Positions 1 through 8,940 are shown, counted from the stretch's first letter. The stretch: DNA of 57,304 bases from an uncultured Spirochaetaceae bacterium (GCA_944389975.1 CALXOH010000050.1:1-57304); one strand, 5' to 3'. Notes: generated by a model not told the origin, from the letters alone. Numbers and translations are program-made.

Positions 1-24
1 GCAATCCGGGCAGGCTGCAGTCAA

Positions 25-522
25 TCAGCCGTATGGATGGGGTGCCACAGGTAAACCGGAGACGGAGCCTATGGGCAAAACGCTCACGTCCAAGCCTTCA
101 GGCTTGTCCTGAAGGTCGTTGACCAACCATTCCTGGTCTTTGTACGGCAACAGGGAGGATCTTAGTGAAAGGGTCGGTGAGTACTTTTCCCTATAGGCTG
201 AAAGACTCTTTGCTTTTGTGTTGATTCCAGATTTTACTTCAAATGGAATGATGTTTTCCCCGAATTCCAGTAAGAAATCTATTCCGGAAAGAGCTGAGAG
301 TAGTCCTGTGTCATGCATGAATAGTTTTAAGACGTTTTCCTCTTCGTATGCCTTCAATGTGATATCGGGTTTGGTTACCCGGTGGACGACATCAACAGCT
401 GGAAGAAATCCACAGGCTGTGTCTGTGGTCTTGATTACTTTTTTACGTGAAATAAAAGAAAAGTCTTCCACTTTTTTCAGCGAATAAATGAAATCAAGAA
501 CCTTTCTGCGGCCAATCTCGGA
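25..522 (-). pseudogene. Remnant of AAA ATPase with DUF4143 domain
   Basis: The minus-strand reading frame resembles the C-terminal half of AAA_14/DUF4143 ATPases. It has the stretch ending in KLFMHDTGLLSAL, and then abruptly the C-terminal nuclease-like core IDFLLEFGENIIPFEVKSG. In intact relatives several dozen residues separate these two motifs, so I infer an internal deletion near residue 60 of the fragment. No Walker A or B region is present. The open frame begins directly after the rlmN stop codon, in the same frame, with no start codon of its own there; the first usable codon is a GTG at 471. It is therefore a 5'-truncated, internally deleted remnant. Family assignment is fairly sure from motifs. 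Confidence 0.7.
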
Positions 523-1560
523 TCAGTTCTCGGTTGCAAGCTGCCCGCATGCTCCGTTTATATCGCGCCCCTTGGAACGGCGGAACGAAGTGTTTATCCC
601 GAACTTCCTGAGTTCTTTGTCAAATTGGACTGCTTCCTTCTCGCTTGGAGTGGAATAGGGCATGTCGTCTATCGGATTCCATGGGATCAGGTTCACAAGC
701 ACATCCAAGCCCCGGGCAAAGTGTGCAACTTCCCTTGCGCTCTCTTTGTCCGTATTGATGTCCTTGAGCATGCAGTATTCGAGCGTTATCCTCTTTCCAC
801 CCTTTCTTTGGAACGATATTAATGCATCCTTCAGTTCTCCAAGAGGATAAGTCCTGTTGATCCTCATTATCTTCGATCTGATCCTGTCGTTCGCGCTCAC
901 GAGGGAGACGGCGAGCTTCACTGGTATCTTCAGTTCGGTCAGTTCCCTTATTCCCGGTACGTACCCCGATGTCGATATCGTGATCCGCCTGTGGGAGATG
1001 TCGAAAGCATTCCTGTCGTGGAATACGCTTATCGCATCAAGGACGTTTGTGAAGTTCACAAGCGCTTCCCCCATTCCCATGAATACTATGTGGCTTATCT
1101 TCTCCCCGAGTTTCTCAAGGTGTACGAACTCCTCGACGATCTCGCCTGCAGAGAGGTTTCGTATGAATCCCATCGTTCCAGTCTTGCAGAAGCTGCAACC
1201 CATGGCACACCCGACCTGGCTTGAGAGGCATGCTGTATACCTCTCTTTCCCGTCGGAGAGGCGGACTGCCTCTATCTTCAAGCCATCCGAGAGCTCTATC
1301 AGAAGTTTGACGCTCGATTCGCTATCCCTTCTTTCAAGCACTTTGCTTGAGAGTGCCGAACCCGTGAGGCGCTCCCTTGTCTTCTTCGGAAGGCTTGTCA
1401 TCTGGGAAAAATCGGTGATGCCTTTCACAAGGTTTTCCTTGATGATCTTTCCCTGGAATGGAGCATCCAGGGAAAGCATTGTCTTTATCTCTTCTGCACT
1501 CTTCAAAAACAGCGGTTCTTTCACAACCTCAATTATTGCGTTTTGCCAACCTTCGGGCAA
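523..1560 (-). CDS. rlmN: 23S rRNA (adenine-C2)-methyltransferase RlmN
   Basis: This radical SAM enzyme methylates C2 of adenosine 2503 in 23S rRNA, and in many bacteria A37 of some tRNAs. The sequence shows the CxxxCxxC cluster motif (Cys118, Cys122, Cys125, in GCAMGCSFC) and the family's C-terminal cysteine in GACGQL near the end, which carries the methylene intermediate. Length, about 345 residues, is normal. The start is uncertain: TTG at 1560 lies four bases after the lactate dehydrogenase stop, while GTG at 1524 or TTG at 1506 would fit the usual family N-terminus better; none has a strong Shine-Dalgarno sequence. It is probably co-transcribed with the upstream ldh. The product is certain; only the start is not. 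Confidence 0.93.
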   Translation of the reverse strand: MPEGWQNAIIEVVKEPLFLKSAEEIKTMLSLDAPFQGKIIKENLVKGITDFSQMTSLPKKTRERLTGSALSSKVLERRDSESSVKLLIELSDGLKIEAVRLSDGKERYTACLSSQVGCAMGCSFCKTGTMGFIRNLSAGEIVEEFVHLEKLGEKISHIVFMGMGEALVNFTNVLDAISVFHDRNAFDISHRRITISTSGYVPGIRELTELKIPVKLAVSLVSANDRIRSKIMRINRTYPLGELKDALISFQRKGGKRITLEYCMLKDINTDKESAREVAHFARGLDVLVNLIPWNPIDDMPYSTPSEKEAVQFDKELRKFGINTSFRRSKGRDINGACGQLATEN

Positions 1561-1563
1561 GAC

Positions 1564-2517
1564 TCAGAGTTTCAGCGATGCGATTGTCTCCTTGAGGATT
1601 GATGCAGACTTCTTCAGCTCCTCGCTCTCTTCGTAATCAAGGGAGATCGGAACGTGGGTCTCTATTCCCTTGATGCCGACTATCGCGGGCATGCTGAGTG
1701 CGATGTCGCTTATCCCGTATTCCCCGTGCATCATACTTGATACGGGAAGTACCGAGTGCTCGTCCCTGACTATCGCTTCGCATATTCTTCTCACGGACAT
1801 TGCAATGCCGTAGTAGGTCGCACCTTTCCTCTTGATGATCTCGTATGCGCTGTTCTTGACTTTGCCTGCTATTCTCCGCATTTCCTCGTCATGGTTGTGG
1901 AACCCTCTCATTGAGCAAAAATCATGAAGGGGTATTCCCGAGACGTTCGCGCTGCTCCATGCGACGATCTCGCTGTCCCCGTGCTCCCCGATGATGAATG
2001 AGTGCACGCTGCGGCTGTCAACGGAGAGATGACGCCCGAGTTCGTACTTCAGCCTGGCGGTATCGAGGACCGTACCCGATCCGATCACGCGTTCCTCGGG
2101 GTATCCGCTGAGGCGGAGTGCAACGTACGTGAGTATGTCCACAGGGTTTGCAACCACCAGTAGGATTGCATCCATGTTCCTCTTCGTGATCTCCGGGATG
2201 ATGCTTTTGAAGATCTCCACGTTCTTTCCCACCAAGTCAAGCCTCGTCTCCCCGGGCTTCTGGTTTGCACCTGCAGTGATTATTATTATCGAAGCATCCG
2301 TCAAATCATCGTAACTACCTGCATATATCTTCTGTGGACTTGAGAAGAGAAGCCCGTGTGAGATGTCTTCAGCTTCCCCTTCAGCCTTTTCCGTGTTGTT
2401 GTCTATGAGGACCATTTCGGAAAAAAGTCTTGTCTGCATAAGCGTATATGCAGTTGCAGCGCCTACGAAACCACATCCGATGATGCCTATTTTCCTTGGG
2501 TTGAGTTCTTTTTCCAT
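1564..2517 (-). CDS. ldh: L-lactate dehydrogenase
   Basis: The enzyme reduces pyruvate to L-lactate with NADH in the cytoplasm, a fermentation end step. The Rossmann glycine motif GCGFVGAATA lies at residues 14-23, the catalytic histidine is His169 in GEHGDS, and the substrate loop reads ANQKPGETRLDL. Gln86 in that loop indicates lactate rather than malate dehydrogenase, which has arginine there; Arg92 is the loop arginine. The length of 317 residues is typical. ATG at 2517 is preceded by GGAGG with good spacing. The gene is followed four bases later by rlmN and preceded by a Fe-S protein gene on the same strand. Confidence 0.95.
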   Translation of the reverse strand: MEKELNPRKIGIIGCGFVGAATAYTLMQTRLFSEMVLIDNNTEKAEGEAEDISHGLLFSSPQKIYAGSYDDLTDASIIIITAGANQKPGETRLDLVGKNVEIFKSIIPEITKRNMDAILLVVANPVDILTYVALRLSGYPEERVIGSGTVLDTARLKYELGRHLSVDSRSVHSFIIGEHGDSEIVAWSSANVSGIPLHDFCSMRGFHNHDEEMRRIAGKVKNSAYEIIKRKGATYYGIAMSVRRICEAIVRDEHSVLPVSSMMHGEYGISDIALSMPAIVGIKGIETHVPISLDYEESEELKKSASILKETIASLKL

Positions 2518-2541
2518 TATCTTTCCTCCTCTATATAAGGA

Positions 2542-2566
2542 TAATCACGAATCGTCCGTTCGTGTG
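2542..2566 (-). terminator. Stem-loop between Fe-S protein gene and ldh
   Basis: CACGAA (2546-2551) pairs with TTCGTG (2559-2564), extended by ATC/GAT with a one-base bulge. It lies just after the stop codon of the Fe-S protein gene on the minus strand. There is no clear T-run after it, so it could be a weak terminator or an operator in the ldh leader. Confidence 0.3.
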
Positions 2567-2567
2567 A

Positions 2568-3239
2568 TTACAAGATCTTGCCGTCAGTGCTGATCGTCAC
2601 GACGTTGAAAGGTATCTCCTTTCCGCTCTCCCTGATTGCTTTCTCCGATGCGTACTCGATTCCTCCGCAGCACGGAACCTCCATCCTGAGTACCGTAACG
2701 CTCTTGATGTCGTTTGCCTTGATGATCTCCCCGAGCTTGATGCTGTAGTCAACCCCGTCGAGTTTCGGACACCCTACGATCGTTGTTCTTCCTTTCATGT
2801 ATTCCTGATGCACATTCGCATATGAAAATGCACTGCACGTTGCAGCTATAAGTAGATCAGCGCCATCGAAGTACGGTGCGTTCACTGGTACGAGCTTGAT
2901 CTGGCAGGGCCACTGGGCAAGGCATGATTCGAGTTTTACATCCACGCTCTCTTCCTTTCTTGAAAAACTCATCGCCTGATGTCCCGGACACGAATGTGCA
3001 TGCGTCTCTTTCCGCGCTTTGACTGCATTTTCATCGTACGGGGATGCTTCGCGTTCTACAAACGAGATTGCACCCTCCGGGCACGATGGAAGACAGTCGC
3101 CGAGGCCGTCGCAGTAGTCGTCCCTCACTAGCTTTGCTTTCCCGTCCACGAGTTCGATCGCACCTTCGTGGCACGCGCTGACGCATAGTCCGCATCCCGA
3201 GCACTTCTTCTCATTGATTTCAATTATTCTTCTTTTCAT
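2568..3239 (-). CDS. 4Fe-4S dicluster ferredoxin-like protein
   Basis: The N-terminal third carries two [4Fe-4S]-type motifs: CSGCGLCVSACHEG (Cys13, 16, 19, 23) and a variant CDGLGDCLPSCPEG. The remaining 150 residues contain further cysteines (ATCSAF, VGCPKLDG, VPCCGG). The architecture matches a family of cytoplasmic Fe-S proteins that in anaerobes often sits beside Crp-type regulators and hybrid cluster proteins; the exact electron partners are unknown. ATG at 3239 is chosen because GAGGTG lies six bases upstream; an upstream start at 3299 would run through the intergenic operator. It is divergent from the Crp-type gene, which probably controls it. About 223 residues. Confidence 0.8.
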   Translation of the reverse strand: MKRRIIEINEKKCSGCGLCVSACHEGAIELVDGKAKLVRDDYCDGLGDCLPSCPEGAISFVEREASPYDENAVKARKETHAHSCPGHQAMSFSRKEESVDVKLESCLAQWPCQIKLVPVNAPYFDGADLLIAATCSAFSYANVHQEYMKGRTTIVGCPKLDGVDYSIKLGEIIKANDIKSVTVLRMEVPCCGGIEYASEKAIRESGKEIPFNVVTISTDGKIL

Positions 3240-3254
3240 TTTCTTCACCTCTGG

Positions 3255-3300
3255 TTTGATGGTACTCCATTTCCTTATATAATTACGTTGCAAATGCAAC
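3255..3300 (+). promoter_or_regulatory. Divergent promoter with palindromic operator
   Basis: TTTGAT (3255-3260), a 17-base spacer and a perfect TATAAT (3278-3283) form a promoter for the Crp-type gene. GTTGCAAATGCAAC (3287-3300) is a perfect inverted repeat, GTTGC-N4-GCAAC, with the same 14-base geometry as Fnr-type boxes. It sits at the expected transcription start, which suggests autorepression plus control of the divergent Fe-S gene. Confidence 0.55.
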
Positions 3301-3312
3301 AGAAGGTGATTT

Positions 3313-3978
3313 ATGACTGTTTATGACAATCCTTTATTTTCCTTACTCGGGCAGGAAGAGAAGGAAGAGGTTTTCCCGGATGCGGAAGAGAGTATCAGAA
3401 GCTACTGGAAAGGGGATGTGGTGTTTCACGTAGGAGATGATGCAAGTGCAATCGGATTTGTAATCTCGGGCTTTGCAAACATCGAGTTCGTCGACTACCT
3501 CGGCTTCAGGCACATACTGGGATCGGTAGGGGCCGGGGATATTTTTGCAGAATCGTACGTGCTGACCGGGAACGAGCTGACTGTAAGCGTCGTATCATCA
3601 ACGGAGTCTAAGATCGCGTTGATCCCTTGGAAAGAGGTGATGGAAAGGGCGGGTGATGAAGTCAAGGGAAAGATCCTTTCCGCCCTCACTCAAATCCTTG
3701 CGCATAAGAACAGGTTGCTTTCCTCCCGGATCTTCATCACTTCCGAGAAGAGCATCAGGGACAAGGTCCTTGCATTCCTGTCCTACCAGTCACTCATCAA
3801 TTCTTCCCTTTCATTCTCCATTCCTTTCGACAGGGAGGAACTTTCCTCATTCCTCGGAGTGGATAGGAGCGCGCTTTCACGCGAGCTCGGGAAGATGAGG
3901 AACGAAGGATTATTGGAGTATAGGAAGAATCATTTCACGCTGAAGGCTGATGGCAATGTTTTTTCCAAAAGCGAATGA
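3313..3978 (+). CDS. Crp/Fnr-family transcription regulator
   Basis: This is a 221-residue protein with an N-terminal cyclic-nucleotide-binding fold (about residues 20-135) and a C-terminal winged helix (about 150-215) containing REELSSFLGVDRSALSREL, the typical Crp helix-turn-helix. I see no cysteine cluster, so it should not be an oxygen-sensing [4Fe-4S] Fnr; heme or small-molecule sensing, as in HcpR or Dnr, is possible but unproven. ATG 3313 has AGAAGGTG upstream. It is divergent from the Fe-S protein gene, with a palindrome between them. The family is certain; the signal is not known. Confidence 0.85.
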   Translation: MTVYDNPLFSLLGQEEKEEVFPDAEESIRSYWKGDVVFHVGDDASAIGFVISGFANIEFVDYLGFRHILGSVGAGDIFAESYVLTGNELTVSVVSSTESKIALIPWKEVMERAGDEVKGKILSALTQILAHKNRLLSSRIFITSEKSIRDKVLAFLSYQSLINSSLSFSIPFDREELSSFLGVDRSALSRELGKMRNEGLLEYRKNHFTLKADGNVFSKSE

Positions 3979-4013
3979 AAGAGTGTAGAATTAGAACCAA
4001 AGGAGTCCAAAAT

Positions 4014-4523
4014 ATGAAGAAGGTTCTGATTCTATCGTTTGTCATCCTTGCTCTTGCATTTCCTGTGTTTGCCTCAGACTTCGACACATCAGGATCCGTA
4101 AAGAACGGGGACGTTGGAATTGGCCTGAACCTTGGAACAAACACCGGTTTGGGATTGAAGTTCGGATTCGGCAAGTTCGACATCAACGCGAATATCGGTC
4201 TTTCGCTGGTCAATTTAGGTCAGTATTCAAGTATCGGCGGAGATGTCTCGGTTGCCTACGAAGTCTACGACTGGCATATAGAAGGGCCGCACCACATTCC
4301 GATCACCGTAGGCCTCAAGACTTCGATGTTCGCACTATTCCCGTACAATCGCGGTAGTGCAGGCTTCTACTGGGACATCCTTGCAGAGGGCGGTTTGGAA
4401 TATCAGGTTCCGGATTATCCGATCCTGGTTTATTTCCGTCTGGGCCTCGGCATCAGGATCTTCCCCGACGTCTGGTTCGCCGGATCAGGTTCGATCGGAT
4501 GCCTTTATCTTTTCGACTATTGA
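4014..4523 (+). CDS. Exported barrel-like protein, function unknown
   Basis: ATG 4014 follows AAGGAG at good distance. The first 20 residues form a signal peptide (MKKVLILSFVILALAFPVFA, cleaved before SDFD). The mature part of about 150 residues alternates glycine/aromatic and hydrophobic residues, as in small outer-membrane beta-barrels of spirochaetes, and ends in tyrosine (CLYLFDY). I recognise no specific family. It follows the Crp-type gene by 35 bases and may be co-transcribed. Its 3' end overlaps the end of hflX on the other strand by 39 bases. Confidence 0.65.
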   Translation: MKKVLILSFVILALAFPVFASDFDTSGSVKNGDVGIGLNLGTNTGLGLKFGFGKFDINANIGLSLVNLGQYSSIGGDVSVAYEVYDWHIEGPHHIPITVGLKTSMFALFPYNRGSAGFYWDILAEGGLEYQVPDYPILVYFRLGLGIRIFPDVWFAGSGSIGCLYLFDY

Positions 4524-5792
4524 CGCGTAGTAGGGGAAATTGCTTTTCCTGCATCTCATGTGGACTATCATGTCAATATCCTGGTAGTCCACGGATTTTA
4601 TCAAATCGCCCTTTCTGACGTACTCCCATAGCCCTTTGCCCAAGGGAAGGGTGAACGAGTAATTCCCGTAGTCCTCCATCGTGATCTCTTCCAGTGCGTT
4701 CAAAAGCTCGTCGATCCCAGACTTCTCCTTCACCGATGTGGTTACGGTCCTTATGGGGAGGGACAGGAGGCGTGAGTACGAGATGTCGTTGTCGATCTGG
4801 TCCGCTTTATTTAGTACTACAAGCGCAACTTTTTCAAACGCACCGAGCTCTTCGAGGGTGCTTTTCGTCACTTCGTAAGTCATTTCGACATCGGGGTGCG
4901 ATAAATCGAGCACGATTATTATCTTCGTCGAGGAGAGCGCTTCCTCCAAAGTCGATGAGAATGCGTTCACAAGGCTATGCGGCAAGTCGCTTACAAAGCC
5001 AACCGTATCCGACAAGAGCACTTCCTGTCCGCCGGGAAGCATCAGGCGCCTTACGGTGGTGTCCAAAGTCGCGAACAGCTTGTCTTCTGCAAGCACGTCG
5101 GATCCGGTGAGGAGATTCAATAGCGAAGATTTCCCGCTGTTCGTGTATCCGGTGAGCGCAAACGAGAATAGTTCGCTTCTCTCCCTCTCCTTTCTCTTTG
5201 CCTCCCTTTGCCTTTTGATCTTCTCTAATTCCCTCTCTATCGAGAATATGTACCTGTCGATGTTCCTTCTCAATAGCTCGGTCTCCCTCTCGCCGCTTCC
5301 TTTTGCTCCCCGTACCCCTCCACGTTGCTGGGAGTAGCTTGCGTTCCTGTTCTGGATACGGGGCTTGAGGTACTCGAGCCTTGCCTTCTCAAGCTCGAGC
5401 TTTGCCTCCTTGCTATGTGCATTCTCTTCGAATATCGAGATTATCAGGCTTTCTCGGTCCATTATCTCATACCCGATCACCTCCTCGAGGTTCTTCTCCT
5501 CCCTCGGAGTGAGGCATGAATCGAATATCACGAGATCAGGATCGTATGAGAGCGCTACATCGCGTACCTCTCCGGCTTGCCCCGGCCCTATGTAAGTGTT
5601 TCTGTTCTCTTCCTTCAGAGTGGGGCTTAGTTGCATCACTATGTGGTAGCCGAGTGTATCCACGAGGCTTCTCGTCTCCCTGTCCTTCAGGTATTCCCTC
5701 CGTCCGCCTTCCTTCGCTCTATGCGGGGTTACAAGTAGAACGCGCTTTTCTTCTTCCATATTCGAGTGAATCGTATCAGATGTTTGTTCCAT
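4485..5792 (-). CDS. hflX: GTPase HflX
   Basis: HflX is a ribosome-associated GTPase that splits stalled or stressed 70S ribosomes. The N-terminal domain (about 1-135) is followed by a basic coiled coil with a glycine-rich segment (about 135-205), then the G domain: P-loop GYTNSGKS at 215-222, the G3 motif DTVGF and the G4 motif NKAD. The length of 435 is normal. ATG 5792 has a purine-rich GGTGGAAG upstream; ATG 5759 is an alternative, and the residues between the two are poorly conserved-looking. The gene is convergent with the exported-protein gene and overlaps its end. Confidence 0.92.
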   Translation of the reverse strand: MEQTSDTIHSNMEEEKRVLLVTPHRAKEGGRREYLKDRETRSLVDTLGYHIVMQLSPTLKEENRNTYIGPGQAGEVRDVALSYDPDLVIFDSCLTPREEKNLEEVIGYEIMDRESLIISIFEENAHSKEAKLELEKARLEYLKPRIQNRNASYSQQRGGVRGAKGSGERETELLRRNIDRYIFSIERELEKIKRQREAKRKERERSELFSFALTGYTNSGKSSLLNLLTGSDVLAEDKLFATLDTTVRRLMLPGGQEVLLSDTVGFVSDLPHSLVNAFSSTLEEALSSTKIIIVLDLSHPDVEMTYEVTKSTLEELGAFEKVALVVLNKADQIDNDISYSRLLSLPIRTVTTSVKEKSGIDELLNALEEITMEDYGNYSFTLPLGKGLWEYVRKGDLIKSVDYQDIDMIVHMRCRKSNFPYYASIVEKIKASDRT

Positions 5793-5836
5793 CTTCCACC
5801 ATATATGGTTGTAGAATGTACCCGGAGGAGACCGGT

Positions 5837-6764
5837 GTGAAGAAAATTCTTCTCATTTCTGTTTTCATTATCATATTGTTTCCACTTGCTGGAAGATACG
5901 TTCGGTCTCGATATTGGAAAGGGTGCGCCGCTTGATCAGGAGGTTTCGGATGAAGGTTTCCATGGCTTTGAGACCTTCAAAGTCGAAAACATCTCATCAG
6001 GTTCCGGTTCGCTTTCTGCTGTAACTTCGCGCTCATCTGATGGCATTCTCTATTTCGGCTTTCCTGGGTTTTCCTTTTCCCGTGGAATGGGATTGATCTA
6101 CTCGGATACAGAATCTGATCTTTGGAAAGAGATGGTTGAGTTCTTCTCAGCTCTCGCTGACGAAGAAACGAAGGGGATAATCATCGACATGAGGGGGAAC
6201 GAAGGTGGCAATGTCGCAGAATTACGCGTTGCATTTAGTGCATTTTTCCCCGCCGGGGTTGAGAAAATCCACTTTGCCGACACGAGGAGAAAAAGCTGGG
6301 AGGGAATGCTTGAGTACGGGCCATGGCTGTCGTTTGAAGTCTCCAAGGACGAAACCATGACACGGGGAAGCTTAAACGAAGATATTCCGATCGCAGTGCT
6401 GGTGAACGGAGAGAGCATGTCGTGTGCCGAGTTTTCCGTCATGTTCTTCTCCACTCTACGCGAAAAGTACGGGTATGACGTCACGTTCGTCGGCTCCCGT
6501 ACGAAAGGTGTCACCGGAGGCTCTGATGAGATATACAACGCAGGGAGTTTCGAGATACAACCTTATATCACCGGAGTCCATACGCCGTTTTGTCAGACAA
6601 GGTACTTTGACGGCACGATCTACGAAGGGGTGGGCATCGGCGTGGACGTTGATGGAGGGTATTCGTACGATGCGTTTTCCCGTGGGGATGACCCTGCGTT
6701 GACCAAGGCGGTTGGAATACTTGAAGAAAAGATCGGCCAAATGGAATCTTCTTTCCATTTGTGA
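5837..6764 (+). pseudogene. S41-family peptidase, frameshifted in signal peptide
   Basis: The S41 (C-terminal processing peptidase-like) domain is clear, with IIIDMRGNEGGN followed by the serine region VNGESMSCAEFS and a GSRTKGVTGG loop. Its frame is open only from 5886 (TTG). An excellent Shine-Dalgarno sequence (GGAGGAG, 5824-5830) precedes GTG 5837, which starts a perfect signal peptide VKKILLISVFIIILFPLAG in a different frame. A one-base shift near 5880-5892 would join the two. The usual N-terminal part before the S41 core also looks short. It is either a real frameshift or a sequencing error. A 12-base palindrome ACCATATATGGT (5798-5809) lies between this gene and hflX. Product class is sure; integrity is not. 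Confidence 0.65.
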
Positions 6765-6788
6765 TAAATTTCCATTTTGGAGGAAAGC

Positions 6789-7895
6789 ATGGCACTCAAC
6801 TGTGGCATAGTAGGACTGCCCAATGTAGGCAAGTCGACAATATTCTCAGCCGTTACGTCAGCCCCTGCAGAGGCTGCAAACTATCCATTTTGCACTATAG
6901 ATCCGAACGTGGGGATGGTTCCCGTTCCCGACAAGCGACTTGATAAGATCGTTGAATTGATCCCTCCCAAGAAGATCGTTCCCGCGACCGTCGAGTTCGT
7001 GGATATCGCAGGGCTCGTGAAGGGCGCGAGCAAGGGCGAAGGGCTTGGAAACAAATTCCTTGCGTCGATCCGCGAAGTAGGGGTTATCGCACATGTAGTA
7101 AGGTGCTTCGACGATCCGGATATCGTGCACGTTGCAAATACTGTGGATCCTGCAAGGGATATCGAGACGATAAATATCGAACTTGCGCTTGCAGATTACG
7201 AGACTGTGGACAAAAGGTACCAGAAGCAATCGAAGATGGGCCGCGTCTCGAAGGAGATGCAGAAGGAGAACGAGAGGCTTCTTCCTCTTTACGAGAAGGT
7301 GATGGCAACCCTCTCCGAGGGTATTCCCGCACGCACCCTTTCCCTTGATGACGATGAACTTGATGCGCTATACGATCTGCACCTGATGACGCTCAAGCCT
7401 GTAATTTACGTATGTAACGTCGATGAGAACTCGATTTTGGAAGACAACGAATACGTAAGGACTGTGCGTGAGATCGCGCTGAAGGAGAACAGCGAGGTAG
7501 TCGTAATCTCGGGCAAGATGGAGAGCGAGATCGCATCGCTTGAGAGCGCTGATGAACGGAAGGAATTTCTTGAATCTGTCGGGCTTGAGGAAAGCGGACT
7601 CAATCCGCTTGTGCGCGCTGCATACAAGGCGCTTGGACTGAGGACGTTCTTCACGGCAGGGGAGGACGAGGACAGGGCATGGACATTCCACGAAGGTTCG
7701 ACAGCCCCTGAGTGTGCAGGCATAATCCATACGGATTTCCAGAAAGGGTTCATCAAGGCAGAGGTATATAGCTTCGACGACCTTGTGAAATACGGCTCGG
7801 AGCTGAAGGTCCGCGAGGCAGGAAGACTTCGCTTGGAGGGAAGGGATTACGTCGTGCAGGACGGGGATATTGTCTTCTTCAAGTTCAATGTTTAA
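6789..7895 (+). CDS. ychF: Redox-regulated ATPase YchF
   Basis: YchF/OLA1 is an Obg-like P-loop protein that prefers ATP to GTP and binds ribosomes. The P-loop GLPNVGKST lies at residues 9-17, a long coiled-coil helical insert follows (about 130-200), and the C-terminal TGS domain covers roughly the last 85 residues (from about 285, including HTDFQKGFIKAEV). The length of 368 residues is typical. ATG 6789 has TTGGAGGAAAGC directly upstream. It follows the S41 gene by 24 bases and is followed by trxA 24 bases later, so the three may form one unit. Confidence 0.96.
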   Translation: MALNCGIVGLPNVGKSTIFSAVTSAPAEAANYPFCTIDPNVGMVPVPDKRLDKIVELIPPKKIVPATVEFVDIAGLVKGASKGEGLGNKFLASIREVGVIAHVVRCFDDPDIVHVANTVDPARDIETINIELALADYETVDKRYQKQSKMGRVSKEMQKENERLLPLYEKVMATLSEGIPARTLSLDDDELDALYDLHLMTLKPVIYVCNVDENSILEDNEYVRTVREIALKENSEVVVISGKMESEIASLESADERKEFLESVGLEESGLNPLVRAAYKALGLRTFFTAGEDEDRAWTFHEGSTAPECAGIIHTDFQKGFIKAEVYSFDDLVKYGSELKVREAGRLRLEGRDYVVQDGDIVFFKFNV

Positions 7896-7919
7896 TTTGA
7901 ATATATAGGAGGAAGTCTT

Positions 7920-8228
7920 ATGGCAGTAGAACATATTGGTGAGAAAGATTTTGAGGAAAAGGTAATCAAGTCCGACAAGCCCGTACTTGTCGATTTCTTT
8001 GCGACCTGGTGTGGCCCGTGCAGGCAGCTTGCACCAGTATTGGATTCATTTCAGGAAGAGCACCCTGAGATAAGCGTGTACAAGGTGGATGTGGATGAGA
8101 ATCCCGCACTTGCATCGCGATACGGAGTGATGAGCATCCCGACGTTGGTATATATCAAGAACGGAGAAACCGTATCCGTAAACGTAGGCGGAAGGGGAAA
8201 AGCCGGCTTGGAAGCTATAATCGGCTGA
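7920..8228 (+). CDS. trxA: Thioredoxin
   Basis: This is a 102-residue cytoplasmic thioredoxin that reduces protein disulfides. The active site is WCGPC at residues 30-34, and the cis-proline motif SIPTLVY and the C-terminal glycine-rich segment are present. AGGAGG lies eight bases before ATG 7920. The position after ychF suggests constitutive housekeeping expression. Confidence 0.96.
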   Translation: MAVEHIGEKDFEEKVIKSDKPVLVDFFATWCGPCRQLAPVLDSFQEEHPEISVYKVDVDENPALASRYGVMSIPTLVYIKNGETVSVNVGGRGKAGLEAIIG

Positions 8229-8268
8229 GCTTTTTCCTTTTGACGCATGATTTTCCCCTTGCCCTGGA

Positions 8269-8298
8269 TTGACAGAATAAGCGGCGAGGGGATATTTT
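8269..8298 (+). promoter_or_regulatory. Promoter of rpsD with upstream hairpin
   Basis: TTGACA (8269-8274) and TATTTT (8293-8298) are 18 bases apart. TCCCCTTGCC (8254-8263) can pair with GGCGAGGGGA (8283-8292), a ten-pair stem with one G-T pair that overlaps the promoter. It may end trxA transcription or shape the rpsD leader. The predicted leader runs from about 8305 to 8346. Confidence 0.6.
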
Positions 8299-8346
8299 AT
8301 TAAAGTTGAAAACTAAAAACCGCACTAACTATGGAGGGTAAGATCT

Positions 8347-8940
8347 ATGGCAAGAAACATGAGTCCTAGATTCAAGCAGTGCAGAAGACTTGGGGTCAAT
8401 TATTGTGGACACCCCAAGGCAATGAACAGAGCTGGAAACGCAGCTTTCCAGAAGAGAAAGAAGCCGACTGATTATTCCAGACAGCTGACGGAGAAGCAGA
8501 AGCTGAAGGCTTACTACGGAGTTCTCGAGAAGCAGCTCCACCACTACTATGAGAAAGCTCTCAAGAGCAGCCTCATGACTGGTGATGCACTCGTCATCTC
8601 CCTTGAGCGCAGGCTTGACAATGCCGTATACCGCATCGGTTTCGGTAATTCGATCCGCCTTGCACGCCAGCTCGTTTCCCACGGCCACATCCTCGTGAAT
8701 GGCAAGAAGGTGAATATCCCTTCTTATCAGCTCAATGTAGGTGATGTAGTCAGCCTCAAGGAATCTTCAAGGAAGAACGAGCAGTTCAAGAGCAACTTCC
8801 TCGGTCATCCTGCTTTCAACGTTCCTTACTTTGAGAAGAACGAAGAAGAGTTCTCCGGCAAGCTTGTAAGGATGCCTGAAAGGAACGAGATCCCAATCCA
8901 GGTAAACGACCAGCTCGTAGTCGAGTTCTACTCGAAATAA
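8347..8940 (+). CDS. rpsD: 30S ribosomal protein S4
   Basis: S4 binds 16S rRNA early in small-subunit assembly and often represses its own operon. The protein has 197 residues, with the N-terminal S4 domain ([16 protein letters not shown]...) and the RNA-binding S4 fold from about residue 90 ([16 protein letters not shown]). GGAGGG precedes ATG 8347. The gene stands alone between its own promoter and a strong terminator, not in an alpha operon. Confidence 0.97.
   Translation: MARNMSPRFKQCRRLGVNYCGHPKAMNRAGNAAFQKRKKPTDYSRQLTEKQKLKAYYGVLEKQLHHYYEKALKSSLMTGDALVISLERRLDNAVYRIGFGNSIRLARQLVSHGHILVNGKKVNIPSYQLNVGDVVSLKESSRKNEQFKSNFLGHPAFNVPYFEKNEEEFSGKLVRMPERNEIPIQVNDQLVVEFYSK

Noticed and set aside
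857-1636. 259-codon open frame opposite rlmN
   Set aside because: It is the antisense frame of rlmN with serine-rich, non-protein-like sequence.
1564-2517. Malate dehydrogenase instead of lactate dehydrogenase
   Set aside because: The substrate loop has Gln86 (ANQKPGE), the lactate dehydrogenase residue, not arginine.
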